Shown here: piece by piece, positions 18,170-27,078 of the stretch | Layout: every line of letters starts with the position of its first letter | How positions within the stretch are numbered: position 1 is the first letter of the stretch | Source of the DNA: Natrinema sp031626495 | GTDB taxonomy: Archaea > Halobacteriota > Halobacteria > Halobacteriales > Natrialbaceae | DNA length: 64,000 nt | Assembly: GCF_031626495.1 (NCBI RefSeq) | Contig: NZ_JAMQOJ010000006.1 | Coordinates: 248,001 to 312,000, forward strand | Reading direction: 5' to 3' | Notes under the pieces: model-generated | Databases searched by the model: none | What the model was told of the DNA's origin: nothing | Seen by the model: only the letters and a program-made list of their open reading frames with translations | Made by a program: the position numbers and the translations under genes

Positions 18170-18189
18170 CCCACGACTTTAGTCGTGGG
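18170..18189. repeat. Solo IS-end hairpin
   Basis: A nine-base perfect stem, CCCACGACT with AGTCGTGGG, has a TT loop. It is the same motif as at 31532-31551 and close to that at 14087-14106. It lies 45 bases from another solo end and next to a TnpB 3' remnant. Confidence 0.65.
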
Positions 18190-18197
18190 AGAAGTCA

Positions 18198-18290
18198 CGG
18201 TTTGGAGTCTTCCACTCTGTCCGAGGTTGGAATCCTCGGGAGAGGTTGTGAAGGTAGACTCCAGAACTCACCTCGATAATTCGAGAAACG
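18198..18290 (-). pseudogene. 3' end remnant of a TnpB gene
   Basis: The minus strand encodes SGVYLHNLSRGFQPRTEWK, which parallels PGVYLYDLSRGFQPRTEVV at the C-terminus of the TnpB at 41.9-43.2 kb. The DNA is also close: a run from CTGTCCGAGG to GGTAGACTCC is nearly the same in both. Only this tail remains. Confidence 0.7.
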
Positions 18291-18494
18291 ATATGGAGAC
18301 CGACGGCAAAGACGAGCAGAATACTGACGAAAATTGGTCGACGGCTCCTATCAGGACTTTTCATTCAGCACCATTGTGATGAACGAGATGGTCCCGGGAT
18401 AATAAACGCATGAGTTCGTTCAAACAAAACTGGAAGATAGCGCATTGCAGTATCGACGATCTGCCCCGGTATTTCCAAATCGTTCCACTGCAAC

Positions 18495-19817
18495 TCACCG
18501 TCGACGAACCTCCGCAGTGATGTCAGTCGCAGGCCGGAGTTGAACTGACGGAATGAACGTCAATGGCTCGTCGGCAGTCACGTCGAGGTCGACGCGACCG
18601 ACCATCGTCGCCAGCGCCAACGTCAGTTCTTGCCGAGCGAAATCGTTCCCAATACAGCCGCGTGGCCCACCGCTAAACGGGAAGTACGCGTACTCCGGGC
18701 GATCGGTCTCCCGAGTCCATCGGTCAGGAATGAACGCTTCCGGGTAATCCCAGAACCGCTCGTCCCGATGGGGGACCCACTGGGGAATCAGAAACCGAGC
18801 CCCCTCGGGCAATTCGTAGCCGTCCAGCGTCACGGGCTCGGTTGCCTGCCGGTTGACACCCGTCGTCGGTGGATAGATCCGAAGCGTCTCTGCGACGACG
18901 TGCTGCGTGTATTCGAGTGCATCGTAGTGCTCGATGGTCGGTCGATCACCACTGACGACACGGTCGTACTCCTCACAGAGTGCTTCGTACACGTCGGGAT
19001 TGTCTTCGAACACGTACCAGACTCGAGTGAGCGTACCCGCAGGCGACTCGTGGCCCGCCAACAGGAACGCTACCAGGTTCCCCTTGACTTCCGGTAGTGT
19101 CAGGTCACCATCCTCGTGAGCAGCGAGCAACGTCGCACAGACGTCGTCGCTCGCCGCTGTCCCTGTGTCCCGTCGCTCGTCGACGAGTTCGTCGACGAAC
19201 GCGTCGAGGCGCTGCACTGTGCGGCGAAACCGACGGTCGGTCGGTGTCGGAATCCAGTCTGGAAGCAGTTGTCCTGGTCGTCGAAAGTTCGTTCGATCGA
19301 CGAGTGCGTCTGCAGCTTCGATCACCACCTCCTCCTGTCCGCGAAGATCCGCGTCCAGCAGCGTTTCACCCAGAATCTGTACCGTCAATCGACGCATCTC
19401 TGCGTGTAGATCGAACTGCTCGCCGTCCGCCCACTCATCGACGAATCGGGCGGTCACGGACGCCATGCGGTCGCCGTAACTGGCGATACTCTCACGAGTG
19501 AATGCCGGGTGTGCCGCCCGGCGCAGTCGTTTCCACCGGTCGCCAGTCGCAGTCGTCATTGCGTGATCTTCGACACCTGCGAAGGTCTCCTGCTGTTCCG
19601 GCCCAATGGTGAATTTGTGCTGTTCCTCGACGAGAATCTGTTTGATGAGATCCGGGTGTGTCACCAAGTACATTGACTCACCCATGAACCGGAGGTGAAC
19701 GAGATCACCGTGGGCAGCCCACGACTCCATCGCTTCAACCGGATCCCGAGAAAACGCGACGCCGTTCCCGAAAATCGGAAGACCATCCGGAGACGGCGGA
19801 TGCTCCGTCTCGCTCAT
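18495..19817 (-). CDS. Cytochrome P450
   Basis: This is a 440-residue soluble P450. The heme-binding loop FPFSGGPRGCIGNDFARQ gives the thiolate Cys near residue 387. The I-helix oxygen-activation motif is AGHESPAGTL, and the K-helix ExxR is ETLRIYPP. It would hydroxylate a hydrophobic substrate using electrons from a ferredoxin; no redox partner gene is adjacent. The start MSETEHPPSPDGLPIFGNG gives the usual proline-rich front end. Confidence 0.9.
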   Translation of the reverse strand: MSETEHPPSPDGLPIFGNGVAFSRDPVEAMESWAAHGDLVHLRFMGESMYLVTHPDLIKQILVEEQHKFTIGPEQQETFAGVEDHAMTTATGDRWKRLRRAAHPAFTRESIASYGDRMASVTARFVDEWADGEQFDLHAEMRRLTVQILGETLLDADLRGQEEVVIEAADALVDRTNFRRPGQLLPDWIPTPTDRRFRRTVQRLDAFVDELVDERRDTGTAASDDVCATLLAAHEDGDLTLPEVKGNLVAFLLAGHESPAGTLTRVWYVFEDNPDVYEALCEEYDRVVSGDRPTIEHYDALEYTQHVVAETLRIYPPTTGVNRQATEPVTLDGYELPEGARFLIPQWVPHRDERFWDYPEAFIPDRWTRETDRPEYAYFPFSGGPRGCIGNDFARQELTLALATMVGRVDLDVTADEPLTFIPSVQLRPATDITAEVRRR

Positions 19818-20174
19818 ACCACTATATTTCTACTACTCTGTCTTAGTCCTGGCCCGCCTCCTCTGGTTCGGGCCGACGAGTGCACTGTCGACCGTAATGC
19901 CGTCGGTATCAGTGAGTTGTCCGTAGGTTAGTGGTTCTCGACGTGCCATCAAATCTGAGACGAGGAGGACGATCCCGTCAATGAGGGAGCCGAGTGTTTG
20001 ATCATTGACTGAGCATCACCTATCGGTAGCTCAGGCCCCCTGACTCCGCTTTGTAGTTGGGTTGCAGGACTAACTCAGTGACCTCTGTCGCCAATCGTTT
20101 TCTTAGAAACAAAGGAGAGTTACTGAATTTGCAGAATGAATTTAGGCACGCCAAAAATGTTCGACTTCTGAAAG
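19818..20174. other. Intergenic region with a possible short gene fragment
   Basis: On the minus strand from about 20010 to 19840 the frame reads as protein (SLIDGIVLLVSDLMARREPL, then GQLTDTDGITVDSALVGP), but a TGA lies just upstream and no family is recognised. An ATG within it would give a product of only about 37 residues. The rest is AT-rich leader for the dps genes. Confidence 0.35.
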
Positions 20175-20180
20175 CTATAA
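20175..20180 (+). promoter_or_regulatory. TATA-like box for dpsA
   Basis: CTATAA within AAAGCTATAAG lies 29-34 bases upstream of the chosen dpsA start, so transcription would begin about 10 bases before the ATG. This short leader also supports choosing the ATG at 20209 over the in-frame ATG at 20185. Confidence 0.5.
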
Positions 20181-20208
20181 GACGATGGAGGAGCTATCTC
20201 CCCATGCA

Positions 20209-20757
20209 ATGAGTACCCAAGAGTCAACCGTCCGTCAAGAAGCCGGTACCGTCGAGGAAAACGCGCTCCGACTCGAGCAGGAGAAAGCCGAGCAGATCGT
20301 CGAGGCACTGAACTCCGAACTGGCGAACTCGTACGTCCTCTACCACCAGCTCAAGAAACACCACTGGGTCGTCGAAGGGGCTGAATTCCTCCCGCTCCAC
20401 GAGTTCCTCGAGGACGCCTACGAACACGTCGAGGAAGGCGCCGACGAGATCGCCGAGCGCGCGCAGGCGCTGGGCGGCGTCCCCGTTTCGGGCCCGTCGA
20501 ACCTCGAGGAGCGCGCGACCGTCGAGTTCGAGGGCGAGGACGTCTACGACGTCCGGACGATGTTCGAGAACGACCTCGAGATGTACGGCGAGATCATCGA
20601 GTCGATGCGCGACAGCATCGAACTCGCCGAGAATCTCGGTGACCCCGCGACCGGCGAGATGCTGCGCGAAATTCTCGTCGACCTCGAGGAAGACGGTCAC
20701 CACTTCGAGCACTACCTCGAAGACGACACCCTCGTCCTCGAGAGCGCCACTCACTGA
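20209..20757 (+). CDS. dpsA: DpsA ferritin-like DNA-protecting protein
   Basis: This 182-residue Dps is close in length and pattern to Halobacterium DpsA. It stores iron and consumes peroxide. The ferroxidase residues follow the Dps spacing: His in KKHHW, His in LPLHEFLE 12 residues on, Glu replacing the usual Asp four later, then Asp and Glu in ADEIAER. It is the first of three dps paralogues in a row. The start at 20209 follows a nearby TATA box. Confidence 0.92.
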   Translation: MSTQESTVRQEAGTVEENALRLEQEKAEQIVEALNSELANSYVLYHQLKKHHWVVEGAEFLPLHEFLEDAYEHVEEGADEIAERAQALGGVPVSGPSNLEERATVEFEGEDVYDVRTMFENDLEMYGEIIESMRDSIELAENLGDPATGEMLREILVDLEEDGHHFEHYLEDDTLVLESATH

Positions 20758-20769
20758 ACGGTGACCTGA

Positions 20770-21351
20770 ATGGCACAGAAACAGGGCCGGCTCGTTCGGG
20801 AGCCCGAGCCGGGCGAGCGCCGTCAGGAGTGGGGTACCATCGCGGAGAACGCACTCCGGGTCGATCCCGCCGACGCCGCGGAAATCGTCGACGCCCTGAG
20901 CGTCGACCACGCGGGATCGTTCAACCTGTTTTACCTGCTTCGCAAGCACTACTGGACCGCTGCAGGTGCCGAACACGAGGAGCTCGCTGCCTTCCTCGAG
21001 GAGGCCTACAAGCGCGTGCGCGAGATCAACGACGACCTCGCAATTCGGATCGTCGAACTGGGCGGGATTCCCCCGAACACACCGCCGACGCTGCAGGAAC
21101 GGGCCGAAGTCCACCTCGAGGCCGAGGACCTCTACGACCTTCGTGCCTCCTTGGAAGGCGATCTCGAGGGGTACGCGACCCTCATCGTCAGTATGCGCGA
21201 ACACGTCGCTCTCGCAGAGGAACGGGGCGATCAGGGCACGGCTGAACTGCTTCGTGACCACCTCGAAGGTCTCGAAGCGGACGCCAACGTCGTCGAGCGA
21301 TTACTCGAGGCCGAGACGCTCGTTCGAGCGGAGGTGCTGCAGGACCGATGA
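20770..21351 (+). CDS. Dps-like paralogue lacking ferroxidase residues (copy 2)
   Basis: This 193-residue protein aligns along its length with DpsA, with an extra N-terminal segment. In the iron site the pattern is KHYW instead of KHHW, Ala instead of the second His (ELAAFLEE), and Ile instead of the final Glu (NDDLAIRI). Three of five ferroxidase ligands are therefore lost. It may co-assemble with DpsA or serve a structural or DNA-binding role. It starts 12 bases after dpsA. Confidence 0.88.
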   Translation: MAQKQGRLVREPEPGERRQEWGTIAENALRVDPADAAEIVDALSVDHAGSFNLFYLLRKHYWTAAGAEHEELAAFLEEAYKRVREINDDLAIRIVELGGIPPNTPPTLQERAEVHLEAEDLYDLRASLEGDLEGYATLIVSMREHVALAEERGDQGTAELLRDHLEGLEADANVVERLLEAETLVRAEVLQDR

Positions 21352-21917
21352 TGGAAACGCCACACCTCCGGAGCCCTGACTCGTCTCACGTCCGTCAGGA
21401 ATGGGACACGGTCGCCGACAACGAACTCCGACTAGAACGGGACGTCGCCGAAGAGTTAGTCACGGCCTTGAACAGCGAAGTGTCGGGGCTGTACATCCTC
21501 TTCAATCAGGTGCGCAAGCACTACTGGCTCGCCGAGGGGGCCGAACTGAAGCCGATCAGGGACTTCCTCGCGGACGCCGCCGACCGGCTCACGGAGATGA
21601 CCGACGACATCGCCATTCGGATCACCGCGCTCGGCGGCGTTCCGGCCTGCGGGCCGATGGGTATCCGCCAACACGCGCCGATATTCATCGAAGACCCCCA
21701 TCACTACGATATCCGCTCGTCGCTCGAGCGTGACCTCGACGGGTACGCGACGCTCGCGGTGCAGTGGCGCGAACACATCGAACTGGCGGACCGACTCGGT
21801 GATACGGCGACGAGCGAACTCCTGCGTCGACATCTCAAGACACTCGAAGCGGACGCTCACGTCCTCGATCAATACCTTGCCGACGCTACGATCGTTCTTC
21901 ACGACGCGACCAAGTGA
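21348..21917 (+). CDS. Dps-like paralogue lacking ferroxidase residues (copy 3)
   Basis: This 189-residue protein is again Dps-like over its full length. The iron site reads KHYW, Arg at the second His position (KPIRDFLA), Ala in place of the following acid, and Ile in place of the last Glu (TDDIAIRI). The start overlaps the stop of copy 2 by four bases (ATGATG context), so the two are probably co-translated. It is closer to copy 2 than to DpsA. Confidence 0.88.
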   Translation: MMETPHLRSPDSSHVRQEWDTVADNELRLERDVAEELVTALNSEVSGLYILFNQVRKHYWLAEGAELKPIRDFLADAADRLTEMTDDIAIRITALGGVPACGPMGIRQHAPIFIEDPHHYDIRSSLERDLDGYATLAVQWREHIELADRLGDTATSELLRRHLKTLEADAHVLDQYLADATIVLHDATK

Positions 21918-22132
21918 ATCATCTCGGGGGTGACCCCTGGCATCCGCTTTCTCAATCTGGATACTGCTCCCACCGATGCTCGGGACCAGCGGTCGTCTTA
22001 GCAGACATCCGAGTCCCAGAAGCAATCTCTCGAAGACCGACGGCTGAAAACCGTCATGAACCACCAGTTCTGACGGCTCAATTCAGCTAAAACATGTCAA
22101 TTTCTAAGAAATTCGACAAAGCCGGCTCAACA

Positions 22133-22160
22133 TTTATACTCGATTGTGCCGGTTTGGCAC
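22133..22160 (+). promoter_or_regulatory. TATA box and inverted repeat before a zinc-ribbon regulator
   Basis: TTTATA at 22133-22138 is 25-30 bases before the ATG at 22163, predicting a leaderless transcript. Between them, 22146-22160 is an inverted repeat (GTGCC, five-base gap, GGCAC) that would overlap the initiation site. It could be an autoregulatory operator. Confidence 0.45.
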
Positions 22161-22162
22161 GT

Positions 22163-23101
22163 ATGGCCAGCGATCCGTCCGAGCGAGTTCAGGCTGCCAC
22201 TGACGCCGAATCGGCGTTTATGACTCTGAGCCACGACCTGCGGCTGGAAATCTTGCTTGCGTTGTGGGATGCCCCCGGGTTTTCGTTATCGTTCTCGGAA
22301 CTCCGGAAGACGGTCGGTGAACGCGACTCCGGGAGCTTCACGTACCATCTCTCGGAGTTGCAGGACCACTTCGTCGCGAAGACCGACGAGGGGTACGAAC
22401 TGCAGTATCCCGGTCACCGCGTCCTCGATGCGATTCAGAGTGGCGTCTTCCACGAGCAAGTCGCCGTCGGGCCAGTCGAACTCGACGAGCACTGCCGGTC
22501 GTGCGGGGGTCGACTGACCTTTACGTACGATACCGACTACATCGCCAGAATTCGTTGCGCTGACTGTGGGAACCGTGCGCTCGAGTGGCCCTTCGACCCC
22601 GGCGGTATCGCTGACCGCGACGACGACGCGATCGTCGCGGCCTTCGATCGGCGGACGAGACTCGTCTGGTCGTGTGCCCTCGAGGGCGTCTGCCCGTTCT
22701 GTGCCGGCCGAATCGACCGTGAGCTAACTCGCCGGGTCCACGAAGAGGGGGCTTGTATCGGCGTCATCGAACAGCTCGACCGGTACGACGAGTACTTCGC
22801 CCGGGATCATCCCGCGGTCGTTGCGGTCGACTGCGACCGGTGCAGTTTCTACAGCTTCGTTCCTGTCGGCGTCGTCCTCTTGACGCGGCCGGCGGTTACG
22901 GGGCGACTCCACGACGCCGGCCTCGAGGTTCGCGAGACGCCGCTGTGGGACCTCGGGTTCGTGGTCGACGCTGGTGCCGTCTCCGTTCGAGAGACCGATC
23001 CGCTCTGCGTCGAGGTCTCGGTGGTAGACGCTCCAGAGTCACTGGGCTTCACCGTCGGGGATTCGTTCGAGGTCGTCGACGAGACCACAACAGAAATATA
23101 A
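22163..23101 (+). CDS. Winged-helix plus zinc-ribbon transcriptional regulator
   Basis: This 312-residue protein has an N-terminal winged helix (LSHDLRLEILLAL, SFTYHLSELQDHFV). It is followed by zinc-ribbon pairs CRSCGG/CADCGN and a third cysteine set CPFCAG with CDRC. The layout matches a haloarchaeal regulator family, another member of which lies split at 41.6-43.9 kb. The start at 22163 is chosen because a TATA box sits 25-30 bases before it. The ligand and targets are unknown. Confidence 0.8.
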   Translation: MASDPSERVQAATDAESAFMTLSHDLRLEILLALWDAPGFSLSFSELRKTVGERDSGSFTYHLSELQDHFVAKTDEGYELQYPGHRVLDAIQSGVFHEQVAVGPVELDEHCRSCGGRLTFTYDTDYIARIRCADCGNRALEWPFDPGGIADRDDDAIVAAFDRRTRLVWSCALEGVCPFCAGRIDRELTRRVHEEGACIGVIEQLDRYDEYFARDHPAVVAVDCDRCSFYSFVPVGVVLLTRPAVTGRLHDAGLEVRETPLWDLGFVVDAGAVSVRETDPLCVEVSVVDAPESLGFTVGDSFEVVDETTTEI

Positions 23102-23106
23102 TCATG

Positions 23107-23152
23107 TTTACTGGAACGGGTTTCACCGAGCGTTTAACTGGACTTAGAACGT
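23107..23152. repeat. 46-bp dispersed repeat, copy A
   Basis: A 46-base stretch starting TTTACTGGAA matches copy B at 28384-28429 at 40 of 46 positions, and all six differences are transitions. On the minus strand it could encode a short SPVKRSV peptide in both copies. It follows the end of a gene here. Its origin is unknown, possibly the end of a mobile element. Confidence 0.6.
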
Positions 23153-23248
23153 CTGTTTGAGCTGAATTTAGGCAGTCAAGGTTCAGAAAACGGCCCTACT
23201 TCGCAAGCGATATATCAACACAGCTGACATACAAGCCCTACATTCGAG

Positions 23249-24397
23249 ATGCCCATGGATTTCCAACTCACAGACGCTCAACGAGCACTCCGAGACGACG
23301 TTCGAACGTTCGCACAGACCACCATCATGCCGCAAGCTATCGAACTCGACCAGAACGAAGAACATCCCACTTCGATCCTCGACGAACTCGGGGACCGAGG
23401 CTACGCGGGATTGACCCTTCCAGAAGAGTACGATGGCGAGGGAGAGGGATTGGTCGAGCTCGCACTGGTCATCGAAGAACTGTCCGCCGCACTGATGCCC
23501 GTCGCGAGTGCATTGGCGCTCCACCTCGATATCGCAACGGTCATCGACAAGTTCGGGACCGAGCCACAACGGGAGCGATACCTTCCGGCCATGGCGTCGT
23601 TCGAGACGGTCGGAGCCCTCGGTCTCAGTGAGACCAACGCCGGTAGTAACAAACTGGAGATGGAAACGACTGCGGAGCGAGACGGTGATACGTGGGTGCT
23701 GAACGGCCACAAACGATGGATCACGAACTTCCAGCACGCCGACTACGTCCTCACGTATGCGAAAACCGGTCCAGAGACGGAAGCGCCGCATAACATCAGT
23801 GCGTTCCTCGTTCCGACCGAGGAATTCGAGGTAGAGACCGTCTGGGACACCCTGGGAGCGAACACAGTGAAATCGCCGAAAGCAACGCTCACGGACGTGC
23901 GTGTCTCCGACACCCAGCGTATCGGAGACGTGGGGGAGGCGTACGTGCAGCGCGGCGAGGTAAACGTCGGGGTGAACGTTCCCGCTCGAGGCGTCGGTAT
24001 CGCCCGCGCGGTGCTCGATGACACGGTCGAGCACACGAAACAGCGCGAACAGTCCGGTCACTCGATCGCTGATTTCCAGGGAGTCAAGTGGCAAATCGGC
24101 AAGATGGCCGAGCGAGTAGACGTCGCTCGATTGCTCACACTCCGAGCCGCCGCCAAAGCCGATCGAGATCTGGACCCGACTCGAGAGTTCAGTATGGCGA
24201 AAGTGTACGCGACCCAGGCGGCCGTCGATAACGCGAACGATGCCTTGCAGCTCCACGGCGGCATCGGCTATACGACCGAAAAGCACGTCGAACGTCACCT
24301 TCGTGACGCACGACTCCTGACGATCGCCGGGGGTCCGAACGAAGTACACAAGGACGCGCTCGGCGAGGCGGTTTACGAGACCCACCCGACTACCTGA
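23249..24397 (+). CDS. Acyl-CoA dehydrogenase family protein
   Basis: This 382-residue flavoprotein has the family's three domains. Visible motifs are ALGLSETNAGSN (FAD and substrate loop), WVLNGHKRWITNF, and the C-terminal LHGGIGYTTEKHVERHLRDAR. It should oxidise an acyl-CoA, passing electrons to ETF. The usual catalytic Glu in the YEGT-like loop is replaced by Gly (TIAGGPNEV), so the base may come from elsewhere or the activity may differ. No beta-oxidation partner is adjacent. Confidence 0.88.
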   Translation: MPMDFQLTDAQRALRDDVRTFAQTTIMPQAIELDQNEEHPTSILDELGDRGYAGLTLPEEYDGEGEGLVELALVIEELSAALMPVASALALHLDIATVIDKFGTEPQRERYLPAMASFETVGALGLSETNAGSNKLEMETTAERDGDTWVLNGHKRWITNFQHADYVLTYAKTGPETEAPHNISAFLVPTEEFEVETVWDTLGANTVKSPKATLTDVRVSDTQRIGDVGEAYVQRGEVNVGVNVPARGVGIARAVLDDTVEHTKQREQSGHSIADFQGVKWQIGKMAERVDVARLLTLRAAAKADRDLDPTREFSMAKVYATQAAVDNANDALQLHGGIGYTTEKHVERHLRDARLLTIAGGPNEVHKDALGEAVYETHPTT

Positions 24398-24482
24398 CAG
24401 ATCGACGGCGAAGTTCTGATTCCGAATTGGCCATTACGACCCTGGTAGCAGTAGATTCCGCTAGCTCGCTGCTTTGCCTTCC

Positions 24483-24504
24483 TCCCACGGCTGCAACCGT
24501 GGGA
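24483..24504. repeat. Solo IS-end hairpin
   Basis: TCCCACGG and CCGTGGGA form an eight-base stem with a six-base loop, followed by TTCTCC. It resembles the left-end hairpins of the TnpB elements near 40.7 kb. It lies between two convergent genes and might also work as a terminator. Confidence 0.55.
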
Positions 24505-24612
24505 TTCTCCGAGTGGGTGATTCAGGCCGTGCCTGAGCCACCGGAGGCAAATTTCCCACTGTTGTCAGTAGATGAGAAGGACAGACTCTATGCAGTGACC
24601 CTCGAGAATATT

Positions 24613-25905
24613 TTAGCTTTGAAGTACGGTTCTGTCTGACTGCTCCGGTGCAGGTGCGGGCGGTTCGTGCGTCCCGAACTCGGGATGAGTCTCTTCCATC
24701 CATACGTAGACGACTGCCCCTGACACGAACATCAGGAGGGCAGTCATGTAGAACGCGGCTTCCGCGTTCACGAACTCCATCGAGAGCCCAATCAGGATCG
24801 CGCCGACCCCATAGCCGGCGTCACGCCACATCCGATAGACTCCCATGCCGGTCGCGCGCCACGTCGGGTGAGCGGCATCGCCCGGAACCGTCATCAGATT
24901 CGGATACAGCAACGCCATCCCGAGCCCAGAAACACCCGAGAGAATCGCCCATAGGAGATACCCATCGACGAGAACCATCCCGAGGATACCCGCGCCGGCG
25001 AGGAACATCCCGGCGATGACCGGCGGACGGCGACCGATTCGATCTGCGAGGCCACCAGTTGCGATTTGGAGGAAATACATTGCGCTGTGGACGCCGATGA
25101 TGAACCCGACTGCTGCGATTCCGAGTCCCTGACTCGTGAGATACAGCGGGACGGCGAGCCAGAACAGCGTATCGACGAACTTCTCGATGTGACCTGCCTG
25201 TGCCGCGGCGAACAGCGTCCTGTCCCCGTAGGTCGCCCGCTTCAGTACCTCTATGAACGGGAGGTTCGCGTCGTGGTGGTCGTCGTCATCAACCTCTACC
25301 TGCGTGAGTTGAACCGTCTCCTTGATTAGGAAGATCGAGATGAGGAACGCCAGCACGACGACGATAGCGAGGAAGTAGAACGGCTCAGGCCGAAGGCTCG
25401 TGCGAGCAGCGATCACGCCCGTGATCCAGGCACCGGCGGCGACGCCGGTGTACCCGAACGCCTCGTCGATACCGACGGCAAGTCCGCGCTGCTCGGGACC
25501 CGCAATGTCAATCTTGGCGTTGATCGCCATACTCCACGTCAGCGCCTGATTGATACCCAGCAGAACGTTCCCGACGGTGATCCAGCCCCAACTTGGAGCG
25601 AAGATGAGGATGATCGGGAGGGGAAGTGCCGTCGCCCACCCGAGAACGAGTACCGGCTTACGTCCGTACTCGCTCCCCCACTTGCCGGCGTAGAGGTTGA
25701 GCAGCGCCTTGACGAAGCCGAACGAAACGACGAACGAGCCGATGACGAACAGCGATTCGACGCCGAGCACGTCACGGCCCAGCACGGGCACGACGGCACG
25801 TTCAGACCCAATAGTCAGGCCCGTTGCGAACACCAGCAGGACGTGCAGCGAGAACTGCCCAAGATGTTCACGGATGCCCTGTTTAAGTTCAGTTTCCGTA
25901 CTCAT
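24613..25905 (-). CDS. MFS transporter
   Basis: This 430-residue membrane protein has about 12 predicted helices. The MFS loop between helices 2 and 3 reads GKWGSEYGRKPVLVLG, and the second half has the matching GGLADRIGRRPPVIAG. A histidine- and aspartate-rich loop (DDDDHHDAN) lies mid-protein. It is four bases downstream of the rhodanese/metallo-hydrolase gene and almost certainly shares its transcript. A sulfur compound or thiol conjugate is a reasonable guess for its cargo. Confidence 0.88.
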   Translation of the reverse strand: MSTETELKQGIREHLGQFSLHVLLVFATGLTIGSERAVVPVLGRDVLGVESLFVIGSFVVSFGFVKALLNLYAGKWGSEYGRKPVLVLGWATALPLPIILIFAPSWGWITVGNVLLGINQALTWSMAINAKIDIAGPEQRGLAVGIDEAFGYTGVAAGAWITGVIAARTSLRPEPFYFLAIVVVLAFLISIFLIKETVQLTQVEVDDDDHHDANLPFIEVLKRATYGDRTLFAAAQAGHIEKFVDTLFWLAVPLYLTSQGLGIAAVGFIIGVHSAMYFLQIATGGLADRIGRRPPVIAGMFLAGAGILGMVLVDGYLLWAILSGVSGLGMALLYPNLMTVPGDAAHPTWRATGMGVYRMWRDAGYGVGAILIGLSMEFVNAEAAFYMTALLMFVSGAVVYVWMEETHPEFGTHEPPAPAPEQSDRTVLQS

Positions 25906-25908
25906 GAT

Positions 25909-27021
25909 TCACTCAGCTGCGCAGTTGTTGGGCCCCAGTTCCAGGTCGGCCAACTCGTCGGCAGGAACCGATTCCGCCCCTACGTTCGTTCGCTTGACGC
26001 GTTCGAAATTCGGCGGATGATCCGGGATATCCGACGCGAGTTCTCGGATGAATTCCTCGCGGTCACGCCCGAGGTCATCGTTCCATTCTTTGACTTCAGC
26101 GATGGTCGCAGTTACTGGCGGTTCAGGCGAACCGGGGTCGTGTGCTGGCAAGATCAGAATGTCGTCTGGCCGGTCGAGTAGTCGCTGGAGGCTCTCATAG
26201 AGCGTCGCAGCATTCTGCTCAACGTCGGAGTCTTCGATTCCGGCTTCGACACCGAGTTCCACACGGCCGACACTCTCGTGGAAGAGCGTGTCTCCCGTGA
26301 TCAGCGCTGCACCGTCGACGGCGAACGAGACGCTCCCCTCGCTGTGTCCCGGTGTGTGGATAACCTCGATATCGAGGGGGCCCACAGTCACGGTCTGCCC
26401 ATCTTCAAGGGGCGTTGCGTCGATAGAGAGAGCGTCCTTTGGGTGGAGGTAGTAGGAGATGCCGTGTCGATCGGCGAGTTCTGCAGCGCCCGAGACGTGG
26501 TCGGCGTGGGCATGCGTATCGAAGACACCGATGAGTTCGGCGTCGTACTCGTTGAGGATCGCCTCGTACTCCTTGAGATAGTGCGATGGGTCGAAGACTG
26601 CGGCTTCACCGTCCGAAACGAGGACGTGCGAGAGGCAGCCTTTCCCCGGGCGTGCGACCTGAACGAGCGTACCATCGAAGTCAACAGGAACGGATGCATG
26701 TCGATGAACGCGACTCCAACCATTCATCCCGTCCGTGAGCGTCACCGCATCGTAGCCCAGTTCTCGGAGTGCGTTCGTCGCGGTCTCTGAGACGACCCCT
26801 GCGGCACAGACAGTGACGATCTGTTCCTCACGCGGGAGATCCGAAAGGAGTTCCTTAGCCTGCTCGGGGTCGCCAGTTAATTCGTCGTAGACATCGACGT
26901 TGAGACTGCCGGGGATATGCCATTCCTCGAAGTCCGCTTCATGGCGAATATCGAGGACAAGTGGCTTGCTATCCTCGTCTTGGAGCTGTTCGCTAAGGTC
27001 TTCCGGCAGTAGCTCTTGCAT
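25909..27021 (-). CDS. Rhodanese/metallo-beta-lactamase fusion protein
   Basis: Residues 1-105 form a rhodanese domain with the active-site loop VCAAGVVS (Cys near residue 72). Residues 115-325 form a metallo-beta-lactamase domain with the metal motif THAHADH and further ligands in HTPGHSEGS and ITGDTLFHES. Proteins of this type act as persulfide dioxygenases or polysulfide hydrolases. The last 40 residues end in an unusual CAAE tail. It heads an operon with an MFS transporter and is divergent from a cysteine-rich regulator. Confidence 0.87.
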   Translation of the reverse strand: MQELLPEDLSEQLQDEDSKPLVLDIRHEADFEEWHIPGSLNVDVYDELTGDPEQAKELLSDLPREEQIVTVCAAGVVSETATNALRELGYDAVTLTDGMNGWSRVHRHASVPVDFDGTLVQVARPGKGCLSHVLVSDGEAAVFDPSHYLKEYEAILNEYDAELIGVFDTHAHADHVSGAAELADRHGISYYLHPKDALSIDATPLEDGQTVTVGPLDIEVIHTPGHSEGSVSFAVDGAALITGDTLFHESVGRVELGVEAGIEDSDVEQNAATLYESLQRLLDRPDDILILPAHDPGSPEPPVTATIAEVKEWNDDLGRDREEFIRELASDIPDHPPNFERVKRTNVGAESVPADELADLELGPNNCAAE

Positions 27022-27060
27022 CGGTAGTCCCGAATAAGTGGGATATTTGCATATGGCTAC

Positions 27061-27078
27061 TGCCGGTCATGACCGGCA
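27061..27078. promoter_or_regulatory. Perfect 18-bp palindrome in divergent promoter region
   Basis: TGCCGGTCATGACCGGCA is a perfect palindrome halfway between two divergent genes. A TATA-like TTAATTTT lies about 25 bases before the regulator start at 27111. On the other strand an AAATAT lies about 25 bases before the rhodanese gene start. The palindrome is placed just upstream of both boxes, as expected for a shared operator. Confidence 0.65.

Noticed and set aside
20224..21261. 345-codon open frame on the minus strand across dpsA and copy 2
   Set aside because: It is antisense to two clear dps genes. It arises from GC-rich third codon positions and has no domain.
23183..24385. 400-codon open frame antisense to the acyl-CoA dehydrogenase
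   Set aside because: The plus-strand gene has full family motifs; the minus frame has none.
24427..24639. 70-codon plus-strand frame between two convergent genes
   Set aside because: It spans an IS-end hairpin and has no haloarchaeal protein pattern.
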